Under the pieces are notes generated by a model. The model did no database searches. It was not told the DNA's origin and saw nothing but the letters and a program-made list of their open reading frames with translations. Shown piece by piece: positions 24,926-33,249 of a stretch of DNA of 64,000 nt (position 1 is the stretch's first letter; each line of letters starts with the position of its first letter). This DNA is from Sandaracinaceae bacterium (lineage in GTDB: Bacteria > Myxococcota_A > Polyangia > Polyangiales > Houyiibacteriaceae): NCBI GenBank assembly GCA_020633075.1, contig JACKEI010000002.1, forward strand, positions 310,001 through 374,000, read 5' to 3'. Both the position numbers and the translations under genes were made by a program.

Positions 24926-25704
24926 GCGCCCAGGTCCGCATCGAGCGCGACGGGCCAGTCGGTTGGCTGATCTTCGACCACCCTGAGCGCCGGAACGCCA
25001 TCCACCGCGCCATGTGGGAGGCCATTCCCCTGCGGCTGGCCGAGCTCGACGCCGACGACGACGTGCGCGTCATCGTCATGCGTGGCGCCGGCGAGGTCGC
25101 CTTCGTCGCCGGGGCGGACATCAGCGAGTTCGAACAGAGCCGCATCGGGCCGGGCGCGCGGGACTACGACAAGCTGACGGAGCGCGCGTTCCGGGCTCTC
25201 GCAGACGTGCAGAAGCCACTCATCGCGATGATCCACGGCTTCTGCATCGGCGGTGGCAGCGGCATCGCGCTGCACGCGGACATGCGCTACGCCGCCGAGG
25301 ACGCGGTCTTCGCCATTCCGCCGGCGCGGCTGGGCCTTGGCTACAGCGCCACCAACGTCGAGACGCTGGTGGGCGTGGTGGGCCAAGCCTTCGCCCGAGA
25401 GATCCTCTTCACGGCCCGGCGCTACGACGCCCGCGCCGCCGAGCGCATGGGCTTGGTGCACCAAGTGCTCCCCAAGGACGAGCTCGAGCCCTTCGTGCGG
25501 AAGCTGGCGCTGCAGGTCGCCGACAACGCGCCGCTGACGCTGCGTGCGGCCAAGCTGTGCCTCTCGGACCTCGGGCGGCCAGCCTCGGAGCGCGACGCGG
25601 ACACCGTCTCCGCGGCCATCCAGGCGTGCTTTGACAGCGAGGACTACGCCGAGGGCGTCGCCGCGTTCCTCGCCAAGCGGCGACCCGTGTTCCGAGGGCG
25701 CTGA
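24922..25704 (+). CDS. Enoyl-CoA hydratase/isomerase family protein
   Basis: A 260-residue crotonase. The oxyanion-hole motifs are GEVAFVAGADISEF and HGFCIGGGSGIALHADMRYA. The second catalytic Glu region of classical hydratases (here PPARLGLGYSATNVETL) lacks the usual PE at that position, so it may be an isomerase, hydrolase or other crotonase activity rather than a hydratase. It is translationally coupled to two SCP2-like carriers. It is not closely similar to EchA20 in the steroid operon. Confidence 0.85.
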   Translation: MSAQVRIERDGPVGWLIFDHPERRNAIHRAMWEAIPLRLAELDADDDVRVIVMRGAGEVAFVAGADISEFEQSRIGPGARDYDKLTERAFRALADVQKPLIAMIHGFCIGGGSGIALHADMRYAAEDAVFAIPPARLGLGYSATNVETLVGVVGQAFAREILFTARRYDARAAERMGLVHQVLPKDELEPFVRKLALQVADNAPLTLRAAKLCLSDLGRPASERDADTVSAAIQACFDSEDYAEGVAAFLAKRRPVFRGR

Positions 25705-25800
25705 GCGTTCCCGCTGCGTTGGGCGCTCCGGCTGCGCGGGCGCTGCCGCGTGCTGTCTCGCGCGGGTAGGGTGGGGCGCTCTCCGCGCTGCAGGTCCCGC

Positions 25801-26019
25801 TCAGCGTCCCAGCGGGACCTCCACGCTGAGCGGCTCGGGCCCGCCGCCCGCGAGCGCGGGGGGGAGCGGCGTGCCGGGTGCGGCGCCCGGGACTGACGCA
25901 CGCAGCTCACCGTCCGACGGACCGGTGGGCAGCTTGGGCTCACGGTCGAGCCGCCGCGCGAGCACCAGCGAGCAGGCGGACACGACGAAGAAGAGCAACC
26001 AGGATCCCCACGTGGGCAT
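25801..26019 (-). CDS. Possible small single-pass membrane protein
   Basis: A 72-residue frame: an N-terminal membrane segment (WGSWLLFFVVSACSLVLA) followed by a Pro/Gly-rich cytosolic or periplasmic tail. The ATG at 26019 is preferred over a GTG at 26067, which would run into the tRNA promoter. There is no ribosome-binding site or recognisable family. If it is not real, the stretch 25705-26088 holds only the tRNA promoter. Confidence 0.4.
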   Translation of the reverse strand: MPTWGSWLLFFVVSACSLVLARRLDREPKLPTGPSDGELRASVPGAAPGTPLPPALAGGGPEPLSVEVPLGR

Positions 26020-26047
26020 GGCGAGAGGAGACCCTAGAAGGACGTCC

Positions 26048-26075
26048 TTGACAACTCCGTCGAACACACTAGATT
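26048..26075 (+). promoter_or_regulatory. Promoter of tRNA-Leu
   Basis: A perfect -35 TTGACA (26048-26053), 16-base spacer and -10 TAGATT (26070-26075) would place the transcription start a few bases before the mature tRNA 5' end at 26089. Confidence 0.7.
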
Positions 26076-26088
26076 CGCGCCCGGTTCA

Positions 26089-26172
26089 GCGGACGTGGCG
26101 GAACTGGCAGACGCGCTAGACTAAGGATCTAGTGGAGTAAAATCCGTGAGAGTTCGAGTCTCTCCGTCCGCA
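26089..26172 (+). tRNA. tRNA-Leu, anticodon AAG
   Basis: A class II tRNA. Acceptor arms are 26089-26095 and 26165-26171 with discriminator A at 26172. The anticodon stem CTAGA/TCTAG (26116-26120, 26128-26132) encloses the loop CTAAGGA, giving anticodon AAG at 26123-26125. There is a long variable arm, and a T arm GAGAG-TTCGAGT-CTCTC (26148-26164). CCA is not encoded. The D-arm (GGCGGAACTGGCAGACGC) is typical of bacterial tRNA-Leu. A34 is unusual in bacteria; if deaminated to inosine it would read CUU, CUC and CUA. Confidence 0.92.
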
Positions 26173-26178
26173 CCCTCG

Positions 26179-26210
26179 AAAGGCTGGCGCCATCCGCGCT
26201 GGCCTTTTTC
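26179..26210 (+). terminator. Rho-independent terminator of the tRNA gene
   Basis: A 12-base stem (26179-26190 with 26196-26207, two G-U wobble pairs when read as RNA), five-base loop CATCC, and a run of T at the end of the stem. It begins seven bases after the tRNA. Confidence 0.85.
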
Positions 26211-26288
26211 TATTGGGGCCGTGACGGGCATCAGAGAGCGTCCGCGAGACTGCGCTGGCAGTCATCCGTGGTTCGTCGTGCTCTTGGT

Positions 26289-26307
26289 GAAAATGATATT
26301 GACTTTC
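26289..26307 (+). promoter_or_regulatory. Fur box upstream of bfd
   Basis: GAAAATGATATTGACTTTC matches 14 of 19 positions of the classical Fur consensus (GATAATGATAATCATTATC). It lies 29 bases before the bfd ATG, in an AT-rich patch. This fits iron-responsive control of bfd and perhaps bfr. Confidence 0.7.
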
Positions 26308-26335
26308 AATACGCGTGGATCCACAGTGACTCATC

Positions 26336-26545
26336 ATGCTGGTTTGCCACTGCGAGCGCGTGAACGATCGAACCATCCGGAAGTGTGCCCGCGAGGGCGC
26401 GCGCAACCACCTGGACGTCGCGCTGGCCTGCGGCGCTGGCTCCCGCTGCGGTGGCTGTCGGCCTCTGGTCGATGAGCTCGTCGCAGAGACGCACGCGGAG
26501 CTCGCGCAGGACGGCCTGTTCCACCTCCCCCTCGCAGCACGCTGA
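26336..26545 (+). CDS. bfd: Bacterioferritin-associated ferredoxin
   Basis: A 69-residue [2Fe-2S] protein of the BFD family. The ligands follow the pattern C-x-C (LVCHCERVNDRTI) and C-x2-C (GSRCGGCRP). Bfd delivers electrons to bacterioferritin to release stored iron. The neighbouring bfr gene and an upstream Fur box support this strongly. No clear ribosome-binding site precedes the ATG. Confidence 0.9.
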   Translation: MLVCHCERVNDRTIRKCAREGARNHLDVALACGAGSRCGGCRPLVDELVAETHAELAQDGLFHLPLAAR

Positions 26546-26674
26546 GCGCGCGCTGCGGGCTCCTGCTCGTGCGCGCGCCTGCGCCACAATCACCGTGACG
26601 CTGCGGTGCGCATGGACTAGCGTGCGTTCCTGCGCTGGCGCCCGCCGTCGCACCAACCCAACTAGGAGAGACCC

Positions 26675-27142
26675 ATGAAGGGTGACCCCGAAGTCATCGA
26701 GCTGCTCAACGAGGTCCTCACCTCGGAGCTCACCGCGATCAACCAGTACTTCATCCACTACAAGATGTGTGAAGACTGGGGCTACGTCGCTCTAGCGAAG
26801 CAGAAGCGAGGCGAGTCCATCGACGAGATGAAGCACGCGGACGAGGTCATCGGGCGCATCCTGCTCCTCGGCGGCATCCCCAACATGCAGCGCCTGTTCC
26901 CGGTGCGCGTCGGTGAGGATCCCGTCGAGCAGCACAAGCTCGACCTGGCCGTCGAGTACGACGCCCGTGACCGCCTCAACCGTGGCATCGCGAAGTGCCG
27001 CGAGAAGGGGGACGAGGGGACCCGCGCGCTGCTCGACCGCATCCTGGCGGACGAAGAGGGCGGGATCGACTGGCTCGAAGCCCAGCTCCACATCATCGAG
27101 CAGATCGGCACCCAGAATTACCTGGCTCAGCAGCTGCGCTGA
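26675..27142 (+). CDS. bfr: Bacterioferritin
   Basis: A 155-residue haem-containing ferritin, the usual length. The ferroxidase-centre residues lie in LLNEVLTSELTAINQYFIHYKMCEDWGY, ESIDEMKHADEVI (which includes the haem-ligand Met) and RILADEEGGIDWLEAQLHII. It stores iron as a 24-mer. An AGGAG lies eight bases before the ATG. The gene is 129 bases downstream of bfd, which may mean a shared Fur-controlled transcript or its own promoter. Confidence 0.95.
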   Translation: MKGDPEVIELLNEVLTSELTAINQYFIHYKMCEDWGYVALAKQKRGESIDEMKHADEVIGRILLLGGIPNMQRLFPVRVGEDPVEQHKLDLAVEYDARDRLNRGIAKCREKGDEGTRALLDRILADEEGGIDWLEAQLHIIEQIGTQNYLAQQLR

Positions 27143-27181
27143 GCCCTCGGGCCAACCGAGCGAGGGCGCGACGCGAGGGTG

Positions 27182-28363
27182 TCAGGGGGGCGTCGCGCAG
27201 GGGTTGGGGAGGTCCTGACCCAGGGCCAGGCCGCCGATGTTCGCCGGGTAGGCCTCGAAGGTGATGCCGAGGGACACCGCGTCGCACAAGGTACCGATGT
27301 TCTCGGGGCGCGGGTCGAGCAGCACGTCCTGCATGGCCGACACCTGGATCTGGAGCGTTCGGTAGGTCGAGCTGCCCGCGCACACGCCAACGGACTCGGC
27401 CGTGCGCAGCAGGTCGGTGTAGCCCCAGCGCCCCGAGATGGTCACGGTCGTGTGGGGCGCGCCGTCCAGGCGGAGGGCTGCGAGGTCCGCCGTGGCGACC
27501 ATGCCGGACAGCTTGACCCGCGTCCCGAGTCCGTCGCCCACGAGCAGGATCTCGGTTCCGTCTGGGATCGTCGCCACCAGGATGCCGTCCACGACGTAGG
27601 CGTTGTTGTCCACCACCAGCGGTGTGGCCGCGTCCAAGTCGGTCTCGGAGGGGATCGCGAACGTGTCGTGGCGGCACCAGAAGTAGTCGGTGCCGTCCCA
27701 GATCGGATCCGGCACCGGCATGGTGCCCTCCGGGTCGAGGAACGCCGCGCTGCCGATGACGTACACGTCTGGCGGCGCGCCGGCGTTGCTGGGGGTACCG
27801 AACACGCTCTGCGTCAGGATGATCTGCACGCGGTTGTCGTTGCGCTGCCCATTCCAGCCCTTGATGCGGATGAGCGGGTTGCCGAGCCCCCGCAGCTCGG
27901 CCGCGATGGCCGTCGCGTCCAGGCCGGGGAACGCGAGATCAAGCAGCGGGAACAGGTTGTGACCGAAGGAGTTGTCGATGCCCTGCGTGCCGTCCACCTC
28001 GTGTGAGCGCCCCTCCGTCGGGCTGCACTCGGTAGTCGTCCCAGCGTTGTTCGCGTCCGTGCAGCGCCGGTCGATGTTGTAGCCGATCTCGGCCCAGCGG
28101 TCGTTGTCCTGGTCCAGGAGGACGTCGCGCAGGGCCACCCAGAACTCCGGCACATCGGCGCCGGCGTCCGGTCCACTGACCTCCGGCGGGCGCGACGCGG
28201 GCTGCTTGCTCCCGTCCGTGCACCCTATGGTCGCGGTCTCGTCCTCGCTGGGCAAGAGGCCCGGGTCGAATGGCGAACAGGCAGGTCCCGCAGACAGCGC
28301 GCCGCACAAGGCTGTCGCCAGCAGCGCGGACCGAGCCGTGATGGTGTCAGGTGAGTGCAACAT
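27182..28363 (-). CDS. Hypothetical secreted protein or lipoprotein
   Basis: A 393-residue protein with a signal sequence (ARSALLATALCGALSAGPAC) and a Cys that may be lipidated, though Gly-Pro-Ala before it is a poor lipobox. A polar linker follows, then a beta-rich domain with Asp/Asn-rich loops (LLDQDNDRWAEIGYNIDRRC, DVLLDPRPENIGTLC). Five further Cys after the signal could form disulfides. I do not recognise the family; similar orphan lipoproteins are frequent in myxobacteria. It converges with bfr, 39 bases away. Confidence 0.7.
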   Translation of the reverse strand: MLHSPDTITARSALLATALCGALSAGPACSPFDPGLLPSEDETATIGCTDGSKQPASRPPEVSGPDAGADVPEFWVALRDVLLDQDNDRWAEIGYNIDRRCTDANNAGTTTECSPTEGRSHEVDGTQGIDNSFGHNLFPLLDLAFPGLDATAIAAELRGLGNPLIRIKGWNGQRNDNRVQIILTQSVFGTPSNAGAPPDVYVIGSAAFLDPEGTMPVPDPIWDGTDYFWCRHDTFAIPSETDLDAATPLVVDNNAYVVDGILVATIPDGTEILLVGDGLGTRVKLSGMVATADLAALRLDGAPHTTVTISGRWGYTDLLRTAESVGVCAGSSTYRTLQIQVSAMQDVLLDPRPENIGTLCDAVSLGITFEAYPANIGGLALGQDLPNPCATPP

Positions 28364-28421
28364 CTGTCACCAGATGTAGCATGACGTGGTGGTTCCAAGC
28401 CAAGCGGAATTTGAGCGACCC

Positions 28422-29306
28422 CTAGAAGGCCGCGACGATCACGGTGACGTTGTCGCCGCCTCCCGCGCGCTTCGCGCGGTCGATGAGGCTCGCCACGCAC
28501 AGGGGCGTCAGGTCCGGCCGAACGCTGGTCGCGAGCGTCGCCCCAATCTGTGCGTCGCCGACCTCGCCGTACAGCCCATCCGTGCACAAGAGCAGCCGGT
28601 CGCCCGCCTGTAGGTCGAAGTGGTGGAGATCCACGTGGAGGTCGTCCGAGCCGCCGCCGAGCGCGTTGGTGAGGACGCTCGAGAAGCGCGAGCGGCGCGC
28701 CTCCTCCTCGCTCAGGATACCGCGCTGCACCATCGACTGAGCGAGGTTGTGGTCCTTCGTGAGCCGGAACAGCTCGCCGGCCCTCATGAGGTACGCGCGG
28801 CTGTCGCCGACGTGCGCGAGGAGGCACTCGGGCCAGCGGACGTACGCCATGGTCAGCGTAGTGCCGAGGTCCGCGCTCAGGCCCTTGCGCGTCGCCACGT
28901 CACGCATGCGCTGTTGGGCCGCTGTGGCCGCGTCCCTGAGCCCGGCCGCGACGGCAGCGGCGTCCCCGCGGGGGTTGGTGCCCAACCAAGGCATCAGCGT
29001 GAACGCGTAGTGGGTCATCGCGTCCACCACGACGCTGCTGGCGAGCTCGCCGGCGTCGTGTCCGCCCATTCCGTCGGCGACCATCAGCAGCCACCCGGGC
29101 TGGTCCAGGAGCCGCTCCCCGGGGGTGATGGGGAAGCCGCTCTGCATCAGGACGATGGCGCGTTCCAGCTCGGCGACCAAGAACTGGTCTTCGTTGTTCG
29201 TGCGCACGCACCCAACGTCGGTCGCCCCGAAGATCGTAGGGCGCTCCGGCGAGGAGGGCGCGCCGTGGCCCGGCGCCAACACCTCATACGTTCTCTTCGC
29301 GCTCAT
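28422..29306 (-). CDS. PP2C-family Ser/Thr protein phosphatase
   Basis: About 294 residues with all PP2C metal-binding motifs: GCVRTNNEDQF, LLMVADGMGGHDAGELAS, LLAHVGDSRAYLMRAGEL, LLLCTDGLYGEV and a C-terminal GGGDNVTVIV. It removes phosphate from Ser/Thr of proteins phosphorylated by Hanks-type kinases, such as the one encoded at 36401. The ATG at 29306 (MSAKRTYEVLAPG) is preferred over the upstream frame. It is divergent from the cysteine desulfurase gene. Confidence 0.92.
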   Translation of the reverse strand: MSAKRTYEVLAPGHGAPSSPERPTIFGATDVGCVRTNNEDQFLVAELERAIVLMQSGFPITPGERLLDQPGWLLMVADGMGGHDAGELASSVVVDAMTHYAFTLMPWLGTNPRGDAAAVAAGLRDAATAAQQRMRDVATRKGLSADLGTTLTMAYVRWPECLLAHVGDSRAYLMRAGELFRLTKDHNLAQSMVQRGILSEEEARRSRFSSVLTNALGGGSDDLHVDLHHFDLQAGDRLLLCTDGLYGEVGDAQIGATLATSVRPDLTPLCVASLIDRAKRAGGGDNVTVIVAAF

Positions 29307-29359
29307 CGTATGGTCGAGCGTATCAGGCCCAAGCGTGAAACAATCACCGAAGGTCACCG

Positions 29360-30544
29360 ATGCCGATCTACTGCGATCACCACGCTACGACCCCCGTCGA
29401 CGAACGGGTCCTGGACGCCATGCTGCCCTACCTGCGCGAGACCTTCGGGAACGCCGCGAGCCGCGGGCACGCGCATGGTCGCGCGGCGCGCGACGCGGTA
29501 GAGGGGGCGCGCGAGCAGGTAGCGAGCCTCCTCGGCGCGCGCGCGCGGGAGATCATCTTCACGTCGGGCGCCACCGAGAGCGACAACCTCGCGCTGCTGG
29601 GGGTCATGTGCCGCTCGGACGGGAGCGCTGCGGGGCACCTCGTCACGCAAGCCACCGAGCACCCCGCCGTGCTCGACACCTGCGACGAGCTCACGCGCCG
29701 CGGTGCGCGCGTGACCCGACTGCCGGTCGACCCGGTGGGGCGTGTGTCGCCTTCCGCGCTCGCCGACGGGCTCGACGAGGACACTCGGCTGGTGAGCGTG
29801 ATGCTCTGCAACAACGAGGTCGGCACGGTGCAGGACATCAATGCGCTGGCCCGCGTCGAGCGGCCGACGGGCGCGCTCTTCCACTGCGACGCGGCGCAGG
29901 GGCTGGGGCTGCTCCCCCTCGACGTGGGCGTCACGCCCGTGGACCTGGTGAGCGTCTCCGCGCACAAGCTCTACGGGCCCAAAGGGGTGGGAGCGCTCTA
30001 TGTGCGCGCGTCGGCGCGGCCGCGCCTGCGCCCGGTGGTCTTTGGTGGTGGGCACGAAGACGGGCTGCGCAGCGGGACGGCCAACGTCCCTGGCATCGTC
30101 GGCCTGGGCGCCGCGGCGCAGCTGGCGCGGGAGGAGGGGGCGTCGGACGCGCTGCGTATCGCCCGCTTGCGGGACCGGCTCTGGGCGAGCCTCTCGGAGC
30201 TGGAGGAGGTGCGGCGCTTCGGGGACTCCGCTCACGCGCACCCGGGCAACCTGTGCGTGGGCTTTGGGTACACGGACGCGGCGGCGCTCCTCCTGGCTCT
30301 GGAGCCGCACGTCAGCGTGGCCAGCGGCGCGGCGTGCAGCACCCACAAGAGCGCGCCCAGCCATGTGCTGATGGCGCTCGGCGTCACCGGGGATTGGCTG
30401 CGTTCCAGCGTACGCTTCGGCCTCGGGCGCAGCACCACGGAGTCGGAAGTGGACGAGGTCGCGTCCCACGTAAAGGCTGCAGTTGGTGCCTTGCGCGCGC
30501 GCTCGCCGCTGTTCCGTGCGCGCGGGACGCCGCTGGACTGGTAG
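29360..30544 (+). CDS. Cysteine desulfurase (NifS/IscS family)
   Basis: A 394-residue PLP enzyme that takes sulfur from cysteine. The N terminus is YCDHHATTPVDERVLDAM, the PLP Lys lies in SVSAHKLYGPKG (Lys203) and the sulfur-accepting Cys in ASGAACSTHKSAPSHVL (Cys326), in a loop of the group I length. No iscU, iscA or tRNA-thiolation gene is next to it, so the receiver of the sulfur is unknown. The DUF455/ATP-grasp pair follows 46 bases later and may be part of the same transcript. Confidence 0.9.
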   Translation: MPIYCDHHATTPVDERVLDAMLPYLRETFGNAASRGHAHGRAARDAVEGAREQVASLLGARAREIIFTSGATESDNLALLGVMCRSDGSAAGHLVTQATEHPAVLDTCDELTRRGARVTRLPVDPVGRVSPSALADGLDEDTRLVSVMLCNNEVGTVQDINALARVERPTGALFHCDAAQGLGLLPLDVGVTPVDLVSVSAHKLYGPKGVGALYVRASARPRLRPVVFGGGHEDGLRSGTANVPGIVGLGAAAQLAREEGASDALRIARLRDRLWASLSELEEVRRFGDSAHAHPGNLCVGFGYTDAAALLLALEPHVSVASGAACSTHKSAPSHVLMALGVTGDWLRSSVRFGLGRSTTESEVDEVASHVKAAVGALRARSPLFRARGTPLDW

Positions 30545-30590
30545 CTCTTTCGCGAATGGATCTGGCTCGCGCGGCGTGGCACACAGCGTC

Positions 30591-31415
30591 ATGGCCGCTG
30601 CGATGCCCGACCACGAGGCGCCCCCGCCCGACCTCGAGACCTGGGCGCTGCGCTACATCACCAGCGTGGAGCTCCGCGAGAAGCTGGCGCCGTCCCCGCT
30701 GCCGAGCGAGTTCTCGGGCGCCACTCCGGCGCCGCCGGCGGCGCCGGGGCGTCCCCCCGAGCTGCGCGTCGTCCAGCATGGCGCCAAGCGTCGCGGTCTC
30801 ACTCAGCCGCGCGCGCGGGCCGAGCTGCTCCACACCTTCCTGCACCACGAGCTGCAAGCGGCGGAGCTGATGTGCTGGGCCGTGCTGCGCTTCCCGGACG
30901 CGCCCGCCGAGTTCCGCCGTGGCCTGCTGGGCATCTGCGCCGACGAGGTGCGGCACATGAACCTCTACGCGGCGCACATCGAGGCGCTGGGGGCGCGCGT
31001 GGGGGACTTCCCGGTGCGCGACTGGTTCTGGGAGCGAGTCCCGCGCGTACAGTCTGCTGCGGGCTTCGTCGCGCTCATGGGGATGGGGCTCGAGGCGGGC
31101 AACCTCGAGCACGCAGGCCGCTTCGCCGAGCGCTTCCGCGAGGTAGGCGACGAGCCGGGCGCGGCGCTGCAGGAGCGCGTGGGCGCGGAGGAGGTCGCCC
31201 ACGTGCGCTTCGCGCTGCGCTGGTTCCAGCACTTCACGGGCAGCGCGGACTTCGAGACCTGGCGCGCCCACCTGCCGCCGCCGATCAGCCCGGTGCTGCT
31301 GCGAGGCTTGCCACTGGACCGCACGCGGCGTCGCCGGGCGGGGATGGACGAGGCCTTCCTCGACGCGCTCGAGGCGTTTCAGCCCAGCCTGGATCCTCCC
31401 GGCGAGGTCGGCTAA
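30591..31415 (+). CDS. DUF455 ferritin-like protein
   Basis: About 274 residues of the DUF455 family. The helical core has paired Glu/His motifs suited to a di-metal site: LLHTFLHHELQAAELMCWA, GICADEVRHMNLYAAHIE, GMGLEAGNLEHAGRF and GAEEVAHVRFALRWF. The family belongs to the ferritin-like superfamily and its reaction is not established. The ATG at 30591 is chosen, with another at 30603. Its stop overlaps the ATG of the ATP-grasp gene, which suggests a two-enzyme unit. Confidence 0.85.
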   Translation: MAAAMPDHEAPPPDLETWALRYITSVELREKLAPSPLPSEFSGATPAPPAAPGRPPELRVVQHGAKRRGLTQPRARAELLHTFLHHELQAAELMCWAVLRFPDAPAEFRRGLLGICADEVRHMNLYAAHIEALGARVGDFPVRDWFWERVPRVQSAAGFVALMGMGLEAGNLEHAGRFAERFREVGDEPGAALQERVGAEEVAHVRFALRWFQHFTGSADFETWRAHLPPPISPVLLRGLPLDRTRRRRAGMDEAFLDALEAFQPSLDPPGEVG

Positions 31416-32359
31416 TGCCGCTCGGGGGGCCGCGACCGCGCCTCTGGTGCCTGAACCTGGACGCGGAGGACGAGCTGCGGCGGGGCGCGGGCTACACGCC
31501 GACGCGGGCCACGCTGGCAGCCGTCGCCGCCGCACGCGGTGGAGCCATGACCCTCCTCGCGCCCGCAGACCAGCTGCTGGCGGAGCCGGACGCCTCCGGG
31601 GGGCGCGCGGGCGCTGAGCGCGCCCGGGGAGCGGCGGCGCCCACGGAGCCGGAGGGCGGGCGCTTTGACGGCGCGGCGTGGTGCCCGACACCAAGGGCGC
31701 TGGCGCGGCTGCGCGCGGCGGGCGCGAACCTCCCTCCGGCCCCCTCCTTCGATACCCTTCGTCGGGTGAATGCGTCTCGCTTCCCTTACGATGTCCTCCC
31801 GCCGCGCTTGCCAGGAGCCTGCGTGGTGCACCGGCGCGACGACGCCGAGGCGTGGATGGCGGAGCGGGCTCCCCACGCCGGCGCGTGGCTCAAGCGGGCG
31901 TACGGCGCCGCCGGGCGCGGCAAGCTGCACGTGACCGAGGGGCCGCTCAGCCCGCGCGCGCAGACCTTCCTGACCGACGCGGAGCTCGCGCTCGGGGTCG
32001 TGCTCGAACCTCACGTCGCCATCTCGCTCGAGGTCTCGCAGCACGGGTGGCTCGGCGAGGATGGCTCGCTCACGCTGGGTGTCCCCTGCGTGCAGCACGT
32101 CGAGCGCGGTCGCTTCCTCTCGGTGCGTGTCGCGCGCGCCGACGAGCTCCACGGCGCGGAGCGCGAGGCGCTAGGGGACACGATCCGACGGCTCGCGCTG
32201 GCGCTGCGTCACGCGGGCTACTTCGGCCCCTTCGGCGTGGACGCGTATCGCTACGCTGACGAGCACGGGCGAGGCCACTTCAACCCCTGCGGGGAGCTAA
32301 ACGCGCGCTACACCATGGGCTATGCCGCGGGTATGGCTGGCACCGAACGCAGCGAGTAG
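31415..32359 (+). CDS. ATP-grasp-like protein coupled to DUF455
   Basis: A 314-residue protein. The middle and C-terminal parts look like an ATP-grasp fold: AWLKRAYGAAGRGKLHVTEG (nucleotide-binding Lys and Gly loop), LEPHVAISLEVSQHGWLGEDG, and a NPCGELNARYTMGYA motif like the metal-binding NExNxR of ATP-grasp ligases. The N terminus (RPRLWCLNLDAEDELRRGAGYTPT) is unrecognised. Such enzymes join a carboxylate to an amine or thiol through an acyl-phosphate. The substrate is unknown; the partner is the DUF455 protein. Confidence 0.75.
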   Translation: MPLGGPRPRLWCLNLDAEDELRRGAGYTPTRATLAAVAAARGGAMTLLAPADQLLAEPDASGGRAGAERARGAAAPTEPEGGRFDGAAWCPTPRALARLRAAGANLPPAPSFDTLRRVNASRFPYDVLPPRLPGACVVHRRDDAEAWMAERAPHAGAWLKRAYGAAGRGKLHVTEGPLSPRAQTFLTDAELALGVVLEPHVAISLEVSQHGWLGEDGSLTLGVPCVQHVERGRFLSVRVARADELHGAEREALGDTIRRLALALRHAGYFGPFGVDAYRYADEHGRGHFNPCGELNARYTMGYAAGMAGTERSE

Positions 32360-32394
32360 CCGCGGACGGCCACCTGCTCCATGCTGCGCGCACC

Positions 32395-33249
32395 ATGTCG
32401 TCTTTCGCCACCCTGCTCGTCTCGTGCCCTGACCGCAAAGGGCTCGTGGCGTCGCTCGCACAGGTCCTCTACGGCCACGGCGCCAACATCGTCGACGCCG
32501 ACCAGCACACGGACGCCGTCGCGGGCCAGTTCTTCCAGCGCATCCACTTCGACATGTCGGACATTCACACCGACAGGACCAGCCTCGAGAGCGCTATCCG
32601 CGAGGTGGCCGCGCGCTTCGAGATGGCTTTCCGGCTGACTCGCTCCGACGCGGTGAAGCGCGTGGGCATCTTCGTCTCCAAGTACGACCACTGCCTCTAT
32701 GACCTCCTGCTGCGGCAGCGCAGCGGGGAGCTGGACTGCGAGATCCCGCTCATCATCAGCAACCACGAGGACCTGCGCCCCGTGGCGGAGCAATTCGGCG
32801 TGCGCTTCGAGCACCTGCCCGTCACCAAGGCGACCAAGGCGCAGCAAGAGCAGGAGGCGTTGCGACTCTTGCGTGCAGAGGGCGTTGGGCTCGCCGTCCT
32901 CGCTCGCTACATGCAGATCCTGAGCGACGACTTCCTGCGCGCGTTCGAGGGCGACGTCATCAACATCCACCACTCGTTCTTGCCCGCGTTCGTCGGCGGG
33001 AAGCCCTACCACCGTGCGTACGAGCGCGGCGTCAAGCTCATCGGGGCCACCGCGCACTTCGCGACGGCCGACCTCGACGAGGGGCCGATCATCGAGCAGG
33101 ACGTGGTGCGTTGCTCGCACCGCGACAAGGTCGACGACCTGGTCCGCAAGGGGCGCGACCTCGAGAAGGTGGTCCTGGCCCGCGCGGTTCGCTTGCACCT
33201 CGCGGACCGTGTGTTGGTCTACGGGAACAAGACCGTCGTCTTCGACTAG
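32395..33249 (+). CDS. purU: Formyltetrahydrofolate deformylase
   Basis: A 284-residue enzyme that hydrolyses 10-formyl-THF to formate and THF. The N-terminal ACT domain (TLLVSCPDRKGLVASLAQVLYGHGANIVDADQH) is followed by the formyltransferase-like domain with VLARYMQILSDDF and the catalytic segment INIHHSFLPAFVGGKPYHRAYERGVKLIGATAHF. It is full length. Its last four bases overlap the end of the convergent AraC gene. Confidence 0.95.
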   Translation: MSSFATLLVSCPDRKGLVASLAQVLYGHGANIVDADQHTDAVAGQFFQRIHFDMSDIHTDRTSLESAIREVAARFEMAFRLTRSDAVKRVGIFVSKYDHCLYDLLLRQRSGELDCEIPLIISNHEDLRPVAEQFGVRFEHLPVTKATKAQQEQEALRLLRAEGVGLAVLARYMQILSDDFLRAFEGDVINIHHSFLPAFVGGKPYHRAYERGVKLIGATAHFATADLDEGPIIEQDVVRCSHRDKVDDLVRKGRDLEKVVLARAVRLHLADRVLVYGNKTVVFD

